Part shown: piece after piece, positions 15,431 to 25,148 of the stretch
How the letters are laid out: the number at the start of each line of letters is the position of its first letter
Numbering within the stretch: position 1 is the stretch's first letter
From: an uncultured Sphingobacterium sp.
GTDB lineage: Bacteria > Bacteroidota > Bacteroidia > Sphingobacteriales > Sphingobacteriaceae
Length of the DNA: 38,157 nt
Assembly: GCA_947630335.1 (NCBI GenBank)
Contig: CANRHE010000008.1
Coordinates: 1-38,157, forward strand
Direction: 5' to 3'
The notes under the pieces: generated by a model
Seen by the model: the letters and a program-made list of their open reading frames with translations, nothing else
Told to the model about the DNA's origin: nothing
Database searches by the model: none
Translations under genes and position numbers: made by a program

Positions 15431-16450
15431 ATGAATAAAATTAGAGTTGGAATAGTTGGTTCTGCTGGATACACAGGAGGTGAATTATTACGTATATTAA
15501 TCTACCACCCTGAGGTTGATATTGTTTTTGCGAATTCGGCGTCAAATGCAGGAAATAAGCTTTACGATGTTCATAATGATTTGTTTGGCGAAACTGAATT
15601 GATGTTTTCTTCGGACTATCACTCCAATATTGACGTCTTATTTCTTTGCGTAGGTCACGGAGACGCTCGTAAATTTTTGGAAGATAATCCTGTTGATTCG
15701 TCTGTCAAAATCATTGATTTATCGCAAGACTTTAGATTAAAATCAAATAATTCTTTTCATAATGAAGAGTTTATTTACGGTTTACCTGAATTGAATCGTG
15801 AAAAAATTCGATCTGCTAGGTATATTGCTAATCCTGGTTGTTTCGCAACAAACATACAATTAGCGTTATTGCCATTAGCATATAAAGGTTATTTATCGAG
15901 TCAAATACATGTTAACTCTACTACGGGATCTACTGGTGCGGGACAAAAACCGACGCTAACTTCTCATTTTTCTTGGCGAAATAATAACTTGTCTGTATAT
16001 AAATCATTTGAGCATCAGCATTTACAAGAAATATCCGAATCTTTAGATCAATTGCAGCAGGGTTTTTTGTCATTGGGGGAAGAGTCTTTATTAGTAAGAG
16101 CAGCAAGTAAAATTAACTTTGTCCCACAGCGAGGTGATTTTACACGCGGTATTTTTTCTGTTATTTATGTTGATTATAATCTTTCAGAAGAAGAAGCATA
16201 TAATTTGTATAATGAGTATTATGCTTCTCATCCATTTACTTTTATTTCCAAAGCTAATATAGATCTGAAACAAGTAGTCAATACCAATAAGTCAATTATT
16301 CATTTAGAAAAGCATGGTGATAAGCTTTTGATTTTGAATGCAACTGATAATTTATTAAAGGGCGCATCTGGGCAAGCTGTTCAGAATATGAACTTAATGT
16401 TTAACTTAGATGAACGTACAGGTCTAAATTTGAAACCATCTGGTTTCTAA
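15431..16450 (+). CDS. argC: N-acetyl-gamma-glutamyl-phosphate reductase
   Basis: NADPH-dependent reductase making N-acyl-glutamate semialdehyde in arginine synthesis. The Rossmann motif GSAGYTGGELLR is at residues 10-21, and the catalytic cysteine is C137 in ANPGCFATN. EHQHLQEI (194-201) is the conserved His segment. Near 231-240 the protein reads VPQRGDFTRG, where many ArgC proteins have a P-H-x-x-P-x-x-RG pattern; this may reflect the Bacteroidota branch, some of which handle N-succinyl intermediates. 339 residues, full length. The run ends here with a terminator, so argB, argD, argE/F and argH must lie elsewhere. Confidence 0.93.
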   Translation: MNKIRVGIVGSAGYTGGELLRILIYHPEVDIVFANSASNAGNKLYDVHNDLFGETELMFSSDYHSNIDVLFLCVGHGDARKFLEDNPVDSSVKIIDLSQDFRLKSNNSFHNEEFIYGLPELNREKIRSARYIANPGCFATNIQLALLPLAYKGYLSSQIHVNSTTGSTGAGQKPTLTSHFSWRNNNLSVYKSFEHQHLQEISESLDQLQQGFLSLGEESLLVRAASKINFVPQRGDFTRGIFSVIYVDYNLSEEEAYNLYNEYYASHPFTFISKANIDLKQVVNTNKSIIHLEKHGDKLLILNATDNLLKGASGQAVQNMNLMFNLDERTGLNLKPSGF

Positions 16451-16477
16451 GGTACGAGCCGTTTAAATCTCTTTTAA

Positions 16478-16510
16478 AAAAATCCAATCTTCAAAGAAGA
16501 TTGGATTTTT
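16478..16510 (+). terminator. Terminator after argC
   Basis: 14-bp perfect arms (16478-16491 and 16497-16510) with a 5-base loop and a T run. Canonical intrinsic terminator. Confidence 0.88.
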
Positions 16511-16582
16511 ATGTTTCGTAACAAATCTGTTTGACAAACGATTGCTCATTTCAGGAGTTGTATATTATATTTCATATTCATA

Positions 16583-16590
16583 TACATTTG
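16583..16590 (+). promoter_or_regulatory. -7 box of the DUF3472-sulfatase pair
   Basis: TACATTTG matches TAnnTTTG. A TTG at 16558-16560 is 22 bases upstream, slightly beyond the usual spacing. The predicted transcript start is near 16596. Confidence 0.45.
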
Positions 16591-16609
16591 GTTATTAATG
16601 TTTTTATAT

Positions 16610-17881
16610 ATGGAAAGAAGATATAAACTGCTATTGTCTATTTTTTTAATCACATGCATCGTGGTTTGTGGGCAAGCAAAAAATTTTAATGATAAGAAGT
16701 ATGATGTACCTATTGTTGGAAATGCCTTTGAGGTAGGGTTTAAATCAGGTAAGTCTACCGTAGGGAAGAATTATGCAACAATTTCCACCCAAACTAAGAA
16801 TAAAACTAGTGTTTACTTCAAAGTATTAGGAACAGGAAAATTATCAATAGCTATTGTGGGAAAAGCTAAGAATTTGTCCAAGTTAAAAGCTGATTTTTTA
16901 ACTACAAGTAATACACTTACCTATGATGTCGGTACAGATATAGTTTCTTTGGGCGAGTTCGAGATTACAAAGCCTGGTTATTATCATGTAGATTTATATG
17001 GTGACAGCGGCAGTGTCGATGTAAGTTCCTTAGAGTTGTCAGGTGCTGCTGTGCAGCATGGGCTTGTGTATTGTAATAATCCGGATTACTATTATTGGGC
17101 TAGACGTGGTCCTTCGTGTCATCTCGCATTTACCGTTCCGAGTCAATCTAATGTTACTTATTATTATAATGAAGTAGTAGTACCGCTTGGTGAAGATCAG
17201 GTAGGATCTTATTTTATGGCTAATGGATTTGGACAAGGTTATTTTGGAATACAGGTTAACTCAGAAACTGAACGTCGTGTCTTATTCTCTGTTTGGAGTC
17301 CATTTCAAACAGATGACCCAAACTCTATTCCTGAGGATGAAAGAATTCAATTACTGAAAAAGGGTGCAGATGTTAATACTGGAGAATTTGGTAATGAGGG
17401 ATCAGGCGGTCAGAGTTTCTTGAAGTATAACTGGAAAGCTGGTATAACGTATAAATTTCTATTGAAAGGTGAACCCGATGGAAAAGGTAGCACCATCTAC
17501 ACAGCATGGTTTATGCCAGAGAATGATAAGGTATGGAGGTTAATTGCTAGTTTTAAAAGACCAAAAACAAATACATATCTAACTGGATTTCATAGTTTTC
17601 TTGAAAACTTCATGCCTACACAAGGTTATTTATCTAGAAAAGTTGATTTTAATAATCAATGGGTATATGATGGAGAATGGAAAAAGATAGAAAGCGCTAA
17701 ATTTACTGTAGACGCTACTTACAAAGCCAATCAGCGTGTGGATGCTACAGGCGGTGTTACTAATTCAGGTTATTTTCTAAAAATGGGAGGTTTCTTTAAT
17801 ACTATAGAAAAGCCTGGGACAGTATTTAACTTCAAAAATTCACGACAAGCACCTATAGTAGATTTTTCAAAATTACCTTAG
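16610..17881 (+). CDS. Secreted DUF3472/DUF5077-type protein
   Basis: Exported protein of about 423 residues. A positively charged start (MERRYK) and hydrophobic stretch make a signal peptide ending near the GQA segment. An N-terminal beta-rich region (about 35-145) resembles DUF5077. It is followed by a DUF3472-like domain with the typical GYFGIQVNS and FSVWSPF segments (about 206-230) and WKAGITYKFLLKGEP near 283-297. The start at 16610 is preferred because the alternative ATG at 16598 lies almost on the predicted transcript start. It is 14 bases ahead of a sulfatase gene, so the pair probably acts on a sulfated glycan or similar substrate; no activity is established from sequence. Confidence 0.8.
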   Translation: MERRYKLLLSIFLITCIVVCGQAKNFNDKKYDVPIVGNAFEVGFKSGKSTVGKNYATISTQTKNKTSVYFKVLGTGKLSIAIVGKAKNLSKLKADFLTTSNTLTYDVGTDIVSLGEFEITKPGYYHVDLYGDSGSVDVSSLELSGAAVQHGLVYCNNPDYYYWARRGPSCHLAFTVPSQSNVTYYYNEVVVPLGEDQVGSYFMANGFGQGYFGIQVNSETERRVLFSVWSPFQTDDPNSIPEDERIQLLKKGADVNTGEFGNEGSGGQSFLKYNWKAGITYKFLLKGEPDGKGSTIYTAWFMPENDKVWRLIASFKRPKTNTYLTGFHSFLENFMPTQGYLSRKVDFNNQWVYDGEWKKIESAKFTVDATYKANQRVDATGGVTNSGYFLKMGGFFNTIEKPGTVFNFKNSRQAPIVDFSKLP

Positions 17882-17895
17882 AATCTCGATAATAT

Positions 17896-19398
17896 ATGAA
17901 ACGTTTATTTTTATTTTTAGGACTTGCATATCTTCAACCTATTCATTGTCAGGAAAAGCCAAATGTAATTCTGTTTTATGCAGATGATTTAGGTTATGGA
18001 GATCTTTCGGGGTATGGAGCTACAAAGTTTAAAACGCCTAATATTGATCAACTGATACAAGATGGTGTTAAATTCACTAATGCGCATGCAACTGCAGCAA
18101 CATGTACGCCTTCGCGTTACTCTTTAATGACAGGTAAATATCCTTTTAGGCAGTCAGGAACTGGTGTTTTATCAGGAGATGCTGCTTTGATTATTAATTC
18201 TTCAGAAAGAACATTCCCTAAAATTTTTCAGGAAGCAGGCTATAAAACTGCTCTTATTGGGAAATGGCATTTGGGTTTAGGACATGATGTTTCAAAGAAT
18301 TGGAATGAGGCTATTAAGCCTGGTCCTTTAGAAGTAGGCTTTGATTATTCATTTATTTTCCCCGCAACTGCTGATCGTGTACCTACTGTTTTTGTTGAGA
18401 ACCATTATGTTCTCAATACGAATCCTGATGATCCTATTGAGGTATCTTATTCTAAGAAAATTGGTAATGAACCTACAGGCTTAGAAAACCCTGAATTATT
18501 AAAAATGAAAGCTTCTCCAAACCATGGACATAATAATACTATTGTAAATGGTATAGGTAGAATAGGTTGGATGAGTGGGGGTAAGGACGCAATATGGTCA
18601 GATGAGGAGATCACATTGACATTTAGTAATAAGGTAGTTGATTTTATTAAAGAACATAAGGATACTCCTTTTTTTCTTAATTATAATTGCACCGAACCTC
18701 ATGTGCCACGTATGCCTGCAACTATGTTCAAAGGAAAGAGCGGTTTGGGATATCGTGGTGATGCAATATTACAGTTAGATTATACAGTAGGCCAAATTAT
18801 AACTGCTTTGAAAGAAACTGGTTTATATAAAAATACATTGATAATATTTAGTAGCGATAATGGTCCTGTATTGGATGACGGTTATCAAGATGGGGCAGTC
18901 GAGCAATTAGGTGATCATGATCCTTTTGGTGGTCTACGTGGAGGGAAATATTCAATTTATGAAGCTGGAACACGTGTTCCTTTTATTGTTTCTTGGCCTA
19001 AAAGAATAAAGCCAGGTCAGTCATCTGAAGCCTTAATTAGCCAAGTAGATCTATTTGCTAGTTTTGATTACTTTTTACATAATAAAAAGACTAAACAAGA
19101 AATTTTGGATAGTGAACCTTTGTGGAACGTTCTCATCGCTAAAGATAAAAAAGGGCGTGAGTACCTCATTAAATCTGCAGGTACAAAAGCTATTATTAAA
19201 GGCGACTATAAATATATAATGCCAAGTAATGGGCCAGAAAAAAATACGTTAGTAAATATTGAGTTAGGTAATTCTAAATTTCCACAGTTGTACAACCTAC
19301 GACATGATATTGGTGAAAAAGATAATATTGCGGAGAGTAAACCAAACCTAACATCTGAATTAAATCAGGTTTTAACGAAAGAGTTAGATCGGAAGTAA
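17896..19398 (+). CDS. Secreted S1-family sulfatase
   Basis: Formylglycine-dependent arylsulfatase-type hydrolase removing sulfate esters, exported to the periplasm. The first 18 or so residues form a signal peptide. The metal-binding segment FYADDLGYGD is at 27-36. The active-site signature C70-T-P-S-R supplies the cysteine that must be oxidised to formylglycine. A second metal block reads SSDNGP (about 321-326). 500 residues, full length. It needs an anSME or FGE maturase, which is not in this window. Cotranscribed with the DUF3472 gene and closed by a terminator; no SusC/SusD pair or glycoside hydrolase is visible nearby. Confidence 0.9.
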   Translation: MKRLFLFLGLAYLQPIHCQEKPNVILFYADDLGYGDLSGYGATKFKTPNIDQLIQDGVKFTNAHATAATCTPSRYSLMTGKYPFRQSGTGVLSGDAALIINSSERTFPKIFQEAGYKTALIGKWHLGLGHDVSKNWNEAIKPGPLEVGFDYSFIFPATADRVPTVFVENHYVLNTNPDDPIEVSYSKKIGNEPTGLENPELLKMKASPNHGHNNTIVNGIGRIGWMSGGKDAIWSDEEITLTFSNKVVDFIKEHKDTPFFLNYNCTEPHVPRMPATMFKGKSGLGYRGDAILQLDYTVGQIITALKETGLYKNTLIIFSSDNGPVLDDGYQDGAVEQLGDHDPFGGLRGGKYSIYEAGTRVPFIVSWPKRIKPGQSSEALISQVDLFASFDYFLHNKKTKQEILDSEPLWNVLIAKDKKGREYLIKSAGTKAIIKGDYKYIMPSNGPEKNTLVNIELGNSKFPQLYNLRHDIGEKDNIAESKPNLTSELNQVLTKELDRK

Positions 19399-19410
19399 TT
19401 GTAGGTATAA

Positions 19411-19438
19411 AAAAACCAGAACAAACGTTCTGGTTTTT
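19411..19438. terminator. Bidirectional terminator
   Basis: 12-bp perfect arms (19411-19422 and 19427-19438) around a 4-base loop, with A and T runs on either side. Shared by the sulfatase and the convergent clpC. Confidence 0.88.
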
Positions 19439-19452
19439 TTATGTATTTATAA

Positions 19453-21993
19453 CTATTTGTTATTTTCATTTGCGTCCGTTGAAACGGAATTGTCGCTTAA
19501 GTTTTCTGACTTTACTATTATTTCTTTTTTGTCCTCGTCTAAATCTACTATAATTAGCGCACTAGATTTTATATCACCTTTTAATATTTCTTCAGCAATT
19601 GGATCTTCTAAGTATTTTTGTATTGCTCTCTTCAAAGGTCTCGCTCCGAAATTGGTATCGTATCCTTTTTCAGCAATGAAATTTTTTGCCTGATCTGTTA
19701 ACGTTATAGTATGGCCTAAAGTTTCAATTCTGCCGAATAATGATTTCAATTCAATATCAATGATTTTAAAGATGTTTTCTTTTGTCAATGAGTTGAATAC
19801 AATTACATCATCAATACGGTTCAGAAACTCTGGTGCAAAGGCACGCTTTAATGCAGATTCTATTACTCCTCTTGAATGAGTGTCAGATTGACTCTCTTTG
19901 GCTGAAGTTGTAAAACCAACACCTTGACCAAATTCTTTCAATTGACGTACCCCAATATTTGAGGTCATAATGATGATTGTATTTCTGAAATCTACTTTTC
20001 TTCCCAACGAGTCAGTCAATTGTCCCTCTTCTAATACTTGCAATAATAAATTGAAAACATCAGGATGAGCTTTTTCTATTTCATCTAATAAAACTACTGA
20101 ATAAGGCTTGCGACGTACTTTCTCTGTCAATTGGCCACCTTCTTCATAACCAACATAACCTGGAGGCGCTCCAACTAATCTTGAAACAGCAAATTTCTCC
20201 ATATACTCGCTCATATCGACTTGAATAAGAGAATCTTCTGAATCAAACATGAAACGAGCTAATTCTTTTGCCAACTCAGTTTTACCTACTCCTGTTGGTC
20301 CTAAGAATATAAATGAACCTATTGGTTTCTTTGGATCTTTTAAACCTGCACGTGTACGTTGAATAGCTTTTACTAATTTTCCAACAGCTTCGTCTTGACC
20401 GATAATTCGTCCCTTCATGGATTCACCCATTTTCAATAGTTTTTGACTATCACTTTGGCTCACACGTTGAATCGGAATTCCAGTCATCATTGATACGACC
20501 TCAGCTACATTATCTTCGGTAACTGTATAACGTTTCGATTTAGTTTCGGCTTCCCATGCCGTTTTTTCCCTTTCTAACTGTTCTATAAGTTTTTTCTCAG
20601 TGTCACGTAACTTTGCAGCTTCCTCATATTTTTGAGAACGTACTACAATATTCTTTTCCGCTTTTACTTCTTCAATTTGCTCTTCAATAGCAATAATTGA
20701 TTGAGGAACATGAATGTTAGTTAAGTGGACTCTTGATCCCGCTTCATCTAATGCATCAATAGCCTTATCTGGTAGGAATCGATCTGTAATATAACGAGTC
20801 GTTAAAGTGACACAAGCTTCTAAAGCTTCAGGTGTGTAGTTAACATTATGATGTTCCTCGTATTTGTCTTTGATACGATTTAAAATTTCTAACGTTTCAT
20901 CGTGTGATGCAGGCTCGACAATAACCTTTTGAAAACGACGATCTAAAGCACCATCTTTTTCAATAAATTGACGATACTCGTCCAATGTTGTTGCACCAAT
21001 ACACTGAATTTCACCCCTAGCTAATGCAGGTTTGAACATATTAGAGGCATCTAATGAGCCTGATGCACCACCAGCTCCAACAATAGTATGAATCTCATCA
21101 ATAAACAAAATGACATCTGGAGATTTCTCCAGTTCATTCATGACTGCCTTCATGCGTTCTTCAAACTGACCTCTGTATTTGGTACCAGCAACTAGTGAGC
21201 CTAAGTCTAGCGTAACTACACGTTTATTGAATAATACACGTGAAACCTTACGCTGCACAATACGAAGAGCTAAACCTTCTGCAATAGCAGATTTACCCAC
21301 ACCAGGTTCACCTATTAGTATTGGGTTATTTTTTTTGCGACGAGATAAGATTTGAGAAACACGTTCTATTTCTTTTTCACGTCCAACTATAGGGTCAAGT
21401 TTTCCATCTTCAGCAGCTTTAGTAAGGTCGCGACCAAAATTATCTAATACAGGTGTCTTTGACTTGATGTCAGACACTTTTTTAGGAGCAGAAAAATTAT
21501 CTTCTTCTGCATAATCATCGTCAGATGCCGCCGAGTTAGATATATCACCTTGCAGACTTGATTTACTTTGCTCAACCTCTGCTTTAAACAAATCATACGT
21601 AACATGATATTGTTGTAATATTTGAGAGGCTATGTTATCTTCATCACGAAGAATCGCTAATAACAAGTGCTCAGTACCAATGATATCACTTTTAAAGATT
21701 TTCGCTTCCAAATACGTAATCTTTAAAACTTTTTCAGCTTGCTTTGTTAAGGGTACGGATCCTACAGGAGATCTAGATATAGAAGAACCTTTTACAGCAT
21801 CTTCAATGGACTGTCTAATGGCCGCAGTATCTATATTTAGATTTCTAAGAATCTTAATTGCCACACCATCACCTTCACGAATCAGACCAAGTAAAAGATG
21901 CTCTGTTCCGATATAATCATGACGAAGGCGAAGAGCTTCTTCACGGCTATAAGAAATTACGTCTTTTACCCGAGGTGAGAATTTTGCTTCCAT
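19453..21993 (-). CDS. clpC: ClpC, AAA+ unfoldase of the Clp protease
   Basis: Hexameric ATP-driven unfoldase feeding substrates to ClpP. Two Clp_N repeats cover about 1-145. AAA+ module 1 has Walker A GEPGVGKS (228-235) and Walker B ILFIDE (295-300). A coiled middle domain carries a UVR-like segment near 450-470. AAA+ module 2 has Walker A GPTGVGKT (565-572). The GVGF loop at 691-694 fits the ClpP-binding tripeptide, so it should dock to ClpP, which ClpB would not. 846 residues, full length. Stands alone; clpP and mcs genes are not nearby. No exact promoter box was found on this strand. Confidence 0.94.
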   Translation of the reverse strand: MEAKFSPRVKDVISYSREEALRLRHDYIGTEHLLLGLIREGDGVAIKILRNLNIDTAAIRQSIEDAVKGSSISRSPVGSVPLTKQAEKVLKITYLEAKIFKSDIIGTEHLLLAILRDEDNIASQILQQYHVTYDLFKAEVEQSKSSLQGDISNSAASDDDYAEEDNFSAPKKVSDIKSKTPVLDNFGRDLTKAAEDGKLDPIVGREKEIERVSQILSRRKKNNPILIGEPGVGKSAIAEGLALRIVQRKVSRVLFNKRVVTLDLGSLVAGTKYRGQFEERMKAVMNELEKSPDVILFIDEIHTIVGAGGASGSLDASNMFKPALARGEIQCIGATTLDEYRQFIEKDGALDRRFQKVIVEPASHDETLEILNRIKDKYEEHHNVNYTPEALEACVTLTTRYITDRFLPDKAIDALDEAGSRVHLTNIHVPQSIIAIEEQIEEVKAEKNIVVRSQKYEEAAKLRDTEKKLIEQLEREKTAWEAETKSKRYTVTEDNVAEVVSMMTGIPIQRVSQSDSQKLLKMGESMKGRIIGQDEAVGKLVKAIQRTRAGLKDPKKPIGSFIFLGPTGVGKTELAKELARFMFDSEDSLIQVDMSEYMEKFAVSRLVGAPPGYVGYEEGGQLTEKVRRKPYSVVLLDEIEKAHPDVFNLLLQVLEEGQLTDSLGRKVDFRNTIIIMTSNIGVRQLKEFGQGVGFTTSAKESQSDTHSRGVIESALKRAFAPEFLNRIDDVIVFNSLTKENIFKIIDIELKSLFGRIETLGHTITLTDQAKNFIAEKGYDTNFGARPLKRAIQKYLEDPIAEEILKGDIKSSALIIVDLDEDKKEIIVKSENLSDNSVSTDANENNK

Positions 21994-22180
21994 GTAAATA
22001 TCTTTCTTTAATTTTAACGTTAAGACGAATACTATAAATGTAAGAATTAAATAGGACTCTATCTTAATTATTTGTAATTAATCAATAATCAAGCCATTAT
22101 ACTAGTGAGACAAAATGGCAGATATAGCGTGTTGTTCGTTGTTCATTAGGTTGAATGCATTAGTATATGGTACTTTTTTT

Positions 22181-22210
22181 TTATTAGCACATCTTAATTT
22201 GGTATCTTTG
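22181..22210 (+). promoter_or_regulatory. Promoter of the ettA-fixL-like run
   Basis: TATCTTTG (22203-22210) is a full -7 match; the -33 position, 19 bases upstream, reads TTA (22181-22183) instead of TTG. Transcription would start near 22216, 35 bases before ettA. Confidence 0.55.
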
Positions 22211-22250
22211 TTAGATATAAAATCAATATTAAATAGTTAGCCGACTAGTT

Positions 22251-23933
22251 ATGTCAGACGAAAAAATAATATTTTCAATGGCTGGGGTAAACAAAATTTA
22301 CCCGCCTCAAAAACAAGTATTAAAAAACATTTACCTTTCTTTTTTCTACGGAGCAAAAATAGGTGTTATTGGATTAAATGGTTCGGGAAAGTCTTCGCTA
22401 TTGAAGATAATTGCTGGTTTGGATAAATCTTTTCAAGGTGAGGTCGTTTTTTCGCCTGGTTACTCTGTAGGTTATTTAGCTCAAGAGCCAATATTGGATC
22501 CTGAAAAAACAGTACGTGAAATTGTAGAGGAAGGTGTTGCTGAAATTGCAGGAATATTAAAAGAGTATGAAGAAATAAACGAGAAATTCGGATTGCCTGA
22601 AGTATATGAGAATCCAGACGAGATGGATAAACTCATGGCTCGTCAAGGGGAATTACAAGATAAAATTGATGCTACAAATGCTTGGGAATTAGACTCTAAG
22701 TTAGAGCGTGCGATGGATGCTCTTCGATGCCCAGATCCTGAAGCTAAAATAGACACTTTGTCAGGAGGAGAGCGACGAAGAGTTGCTATGTGTAGGTTAT
22801 TATTGCAAGAACCTGATGTTTTATTGTTGGATGAACCTACCAACCACTTGGATGCCGAATCCATAGACTGGTTAGAGCAACATTTACAGCAATATCAAGG
22901 AACTGTAATAGCTGTTACTCACGATAGATATTTTCTTGATAATGTAGCAGGTTGGATTTTAGAGTTGGATAGAGGTGAGGGGATTCCATGGAAAGGGAAC
23001 TATTCCTCTTGGTTGGATCAAAAAGCAAAGCGTCTAGCTCAAGAAGAGAAAACAGAGTCTAAACGTCAAAAAACGTTGGAACGTGAGTTAGAATGGGTGC
23101 GTATGGCTCCAAAGGCGCGTCATGCAAAATCTAAAGCCCGCTTGCATAATTACGAAAAATTAGCTTCCGAAGAAACTAAAGAACGCGAAGAGAAATTAGA
23201 GTTATTTATACCTCCGGGACCTCGTTTAGGTAATGTAGTGATTGAAGCAGATAACATATCAAAAGCATATGGCGATCGTATTTTATTCGAAAACTTAAGT
23301 TTTTCTTTGCCTCCAGCTGGTATTGTCGGTATTATTGGTCCTAATGGCGTTGGTAAAACAACATTATTTAGATTGATTACTGGTCAAGAACAACCAGATT
23401 CAGGAACGTTTAGAGTTGGAGAAACCGTTGTATTGGGATATGTCGATCAGATGCATGACGATTTAGATCCTGAGAAATCAGTTTGGGAAAATATTACTGA
23501 TGGCAATGATAACTTGCTGTTAGGAAATAAATCTATTAATTCTAGAGCTTACGTATCTAAATTTAACTTTAATGGTGCGGATCAACAAAAGAAAGTAGGT
23601 GTATTATCTGGAGGTGAGCGTAACCGTGTTCACTTGGCGATAACCTTGAAAAAGGCGTCCAACGTACTATTGTTGGATGAGCCTACGAATGATATTGACG
23701 TAAATACACTACGCGCTCTAGAAGAAGGCGTGGAAAACTTTGGTGGTTGTGCTGTAATAATTTCTCACGATAGATGGTTCTTAGATCGTATTTGTACGCA
23801 TATATTAGCTTTTGAGGGTGATTCTCAAGTATATTTCTTTGAAGGAAACTACTCAGAGTACGAAGAAAATCGTAAAAAACGTTTAGGTGATACAGGACCT
23901 AAGCGTGTGAAATACAAAAAATTAATAAAGTAA
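22251..23933 (+). CDS. ettA: ABC-F ribosomal ATPase EttA
   Basis: Energy-dependent translational throttle, a soluble ABC-F protein that binds the ribosomal E site and gates the first peptide-bond steps according to ATP/ADP. Two ABC cassettes are present: Walker A GLNGSGKS (41-48) with LSGGERRR, and Walker A GPNGVGKT near 363-370 with LSGGERNR. A basic linker lies between them. 560 residues, close to the 555 of E. coli EttA, and no extension typical of antibiotic-resistance ABC-F proteins is seen. It lies 9 bases ahead of a FixL-like kinase, so translation throttling and oxygen sensing may be transcribed together. Confidence 0.9.
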   Translation: MSDEKIIFSMAGVNKIYPPQKQVLKNIYLSFFYGAKIGVIGLNGSGKSSLLKIIAGLDKSFQGEVVFSPGYSVGYLAQEPILDPEKTVREIVEEGVAEIAGILKEYEEINEKFGLPEVYENPDEMDKLMARQGELQDKIDATNAWELDSKLERAMDALRCPDPEAKIDTLSGGERRRVAMCRLLLQEPDVLLLDEPTNHLDAESIDWLEQHLQQYQGTVIAVTHDRYFLDNVAGWILELDRGEGIPWKGNYSSWLDQKAKRLAQEEKTESKRQKTLERELEWVRMAPKARHAKSKARLHNYEKLASEETKEREEKLELFIPPGPRLGNVVIEADNISKAYGDRILFENLSFSLPPAGIVGIIGPNGVGKTTLFRLITGQEQPDSGTFRVGETVVLGYVDQMHDDLDPEKSVWENITDGNDNLLLGNKSINSRAYVSKFNFNGADQQKKVGVLSGGERNRVHLAITLKKASNVLLLDEPTNDIDVNTLRALEEGVENFGGCAVIISHDRWFLDRICTHILAFEGDSQVYFFEGNYSEYEENRKKRLGDTGPKRVKYKKLIK

Positions 23934-23942
23934 ACTACAATA

Positions 23943-25133
23943 ATGAGCCTTGAGTCTACAAAATTGTTAGAAGCTATGATCGAAACGGCTATTGATGGTA
24001 TTATTACTATCGATAGCCGCGGGATTATTGAATCTATGAATCCTGCTGCTTTGGTACTTTTCGAATATGAATTAGACGAAGTAATAGGTAGAAATATTTC
24101 TATGCTAATGCCTGAGCCAGATCGGAGTAGGCACGATGGATATATTTCTAATTATCAAGAAACAGGGCATAAAAAAATTATTGGAATAGGTAGAGAGGTT
24201 AGAGGACGTAAAAAGAATGGAGAAACATTTCCCTTTAGATTAGCAGTAAGTGAGGTCTTTTATAATAACAAGTCGGTGTTTACAGGTTTTATTCATGACT
24301 TGACTAAGGAGAAACTAGCTGAGGATAGATTATTGAATCATACTTTAGAACTTGAAGAAATTGTTCGTAAGCGTACAAAAGATTTAATTAAATTAGTATC
24401 TGAGCTCGAACAGGCTAAGGCTGAAGTGAGTAATTCCTTAGAAAAAGAACGAGAATTAAATCAGTTGAAATCTCGATTTGTTTCTATGGCATCGCACGAG
24501 TTCAGGACTCCATTAAGTTCAGTACAACTCTCTGCTTCCTTAATTAATAAGTACCTTGAAAAACCTGATGTTGATGCCGTAGTAAAACATACAGGTCGTA
24601 TTAAAAATGCAGTTCAACTTCTAAATGGTATACTTAATGATTTTTTATCTCTCGAAAAATTAGAAACAGGCTTAGTGGCAGTTAATAAAGAGAAAATAAA
24701 TATTGTTCATCTTGGAGAAGAGATCTCTGAAGAGATGCAAATGATATGTAAAAAAAATCAATTAATTGTTTATCAACACACTGGTATTGAAGCGGAGTTT
24801 GAACTGGATGCACATCTCTTGAAGAGTAGTGTAATTAACTTGATATCGAATGCTATTAAATACTCAGGTGAAGATACATTTATAGAGTTCTCTACTGAAA
24901 TTAATGATATTGAATGTATAATTTGTGTTAAGGATAATGGTATTGGTATTCCTGAAGAAGATCAAAAGAATCTCTTTGAGCCTTTCTTTAGAGCACACAA
25001 TACTGGAAACATACCAGGAACAGGTTTGGGCCTTAATATCGTCAAACGTTATATCAATTTGATGGGAGGGCACATGGAATGTCAGTCAGCTATGACACAA
25101 GGAACTGTCTTCAAGATTACTTTTAAAAAATAA
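23943..25133 (+). CDS. FixL-like haem-PAS sensor histidine kinase
   Basis: Soluble oxygen-sensing histidine kinase, 396 residues, no membrane segment. The N-terminal PAS domain (about 8-122) closely follows the haem PAS of rhizobial FixL: MLMPEPDRSRHDGYI contains H64 at the place of the haem-binding His, and IGIGRE gives R84, 20 residues later, as His200 and Arg220 are spaced in Bradyrhizobium FixL. A coiled linker (122-176) leads to the HisKA domain with H185 in SHEFRTP, then the ATPase domain: N303, DNGIGIP (331-337) and GTGLGLNI (359-366). The response regulator gene follows after 15 bases. Strong by motif; haem binding itself is inferred. Confidence 0.85.
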   Translation: MSLESTKLLEAMIETAIDGIITIDSRGIIESMNPAALVLFEYELDEVIGRNISMLMPEPDRSRHDGYISNYQETGHKKIIGIGREVRGRKKNGETFPFRLAVSEVFYNNKSVFTGFIHDLTKEKLAEDRLLNHTLELEEIVRKRTKDLIKLVSELEQAKAEVSNSLEKERELNQLKSRFVSMASHEFRTPLSSVQLSASLINKYLEKPDVDAVVKHTGRIKNAVQLLNGILNDFLSLEKLETGLVAVNKEKINIVHLGEEISEEMQMICKKNQLIVYQHTGIEAEFELDAHLLKSSVINLISNAIKYSGEDTFIEFSTEINDIECIICVKDNGIGIPEEDQKNLFEPFFRAHNTGNIPGTGLGLNIVKRYINLMGGHMECQSAMTQGTVFKITFKK

Positions 25134-25148
25134 TATAAGTATTCAATA

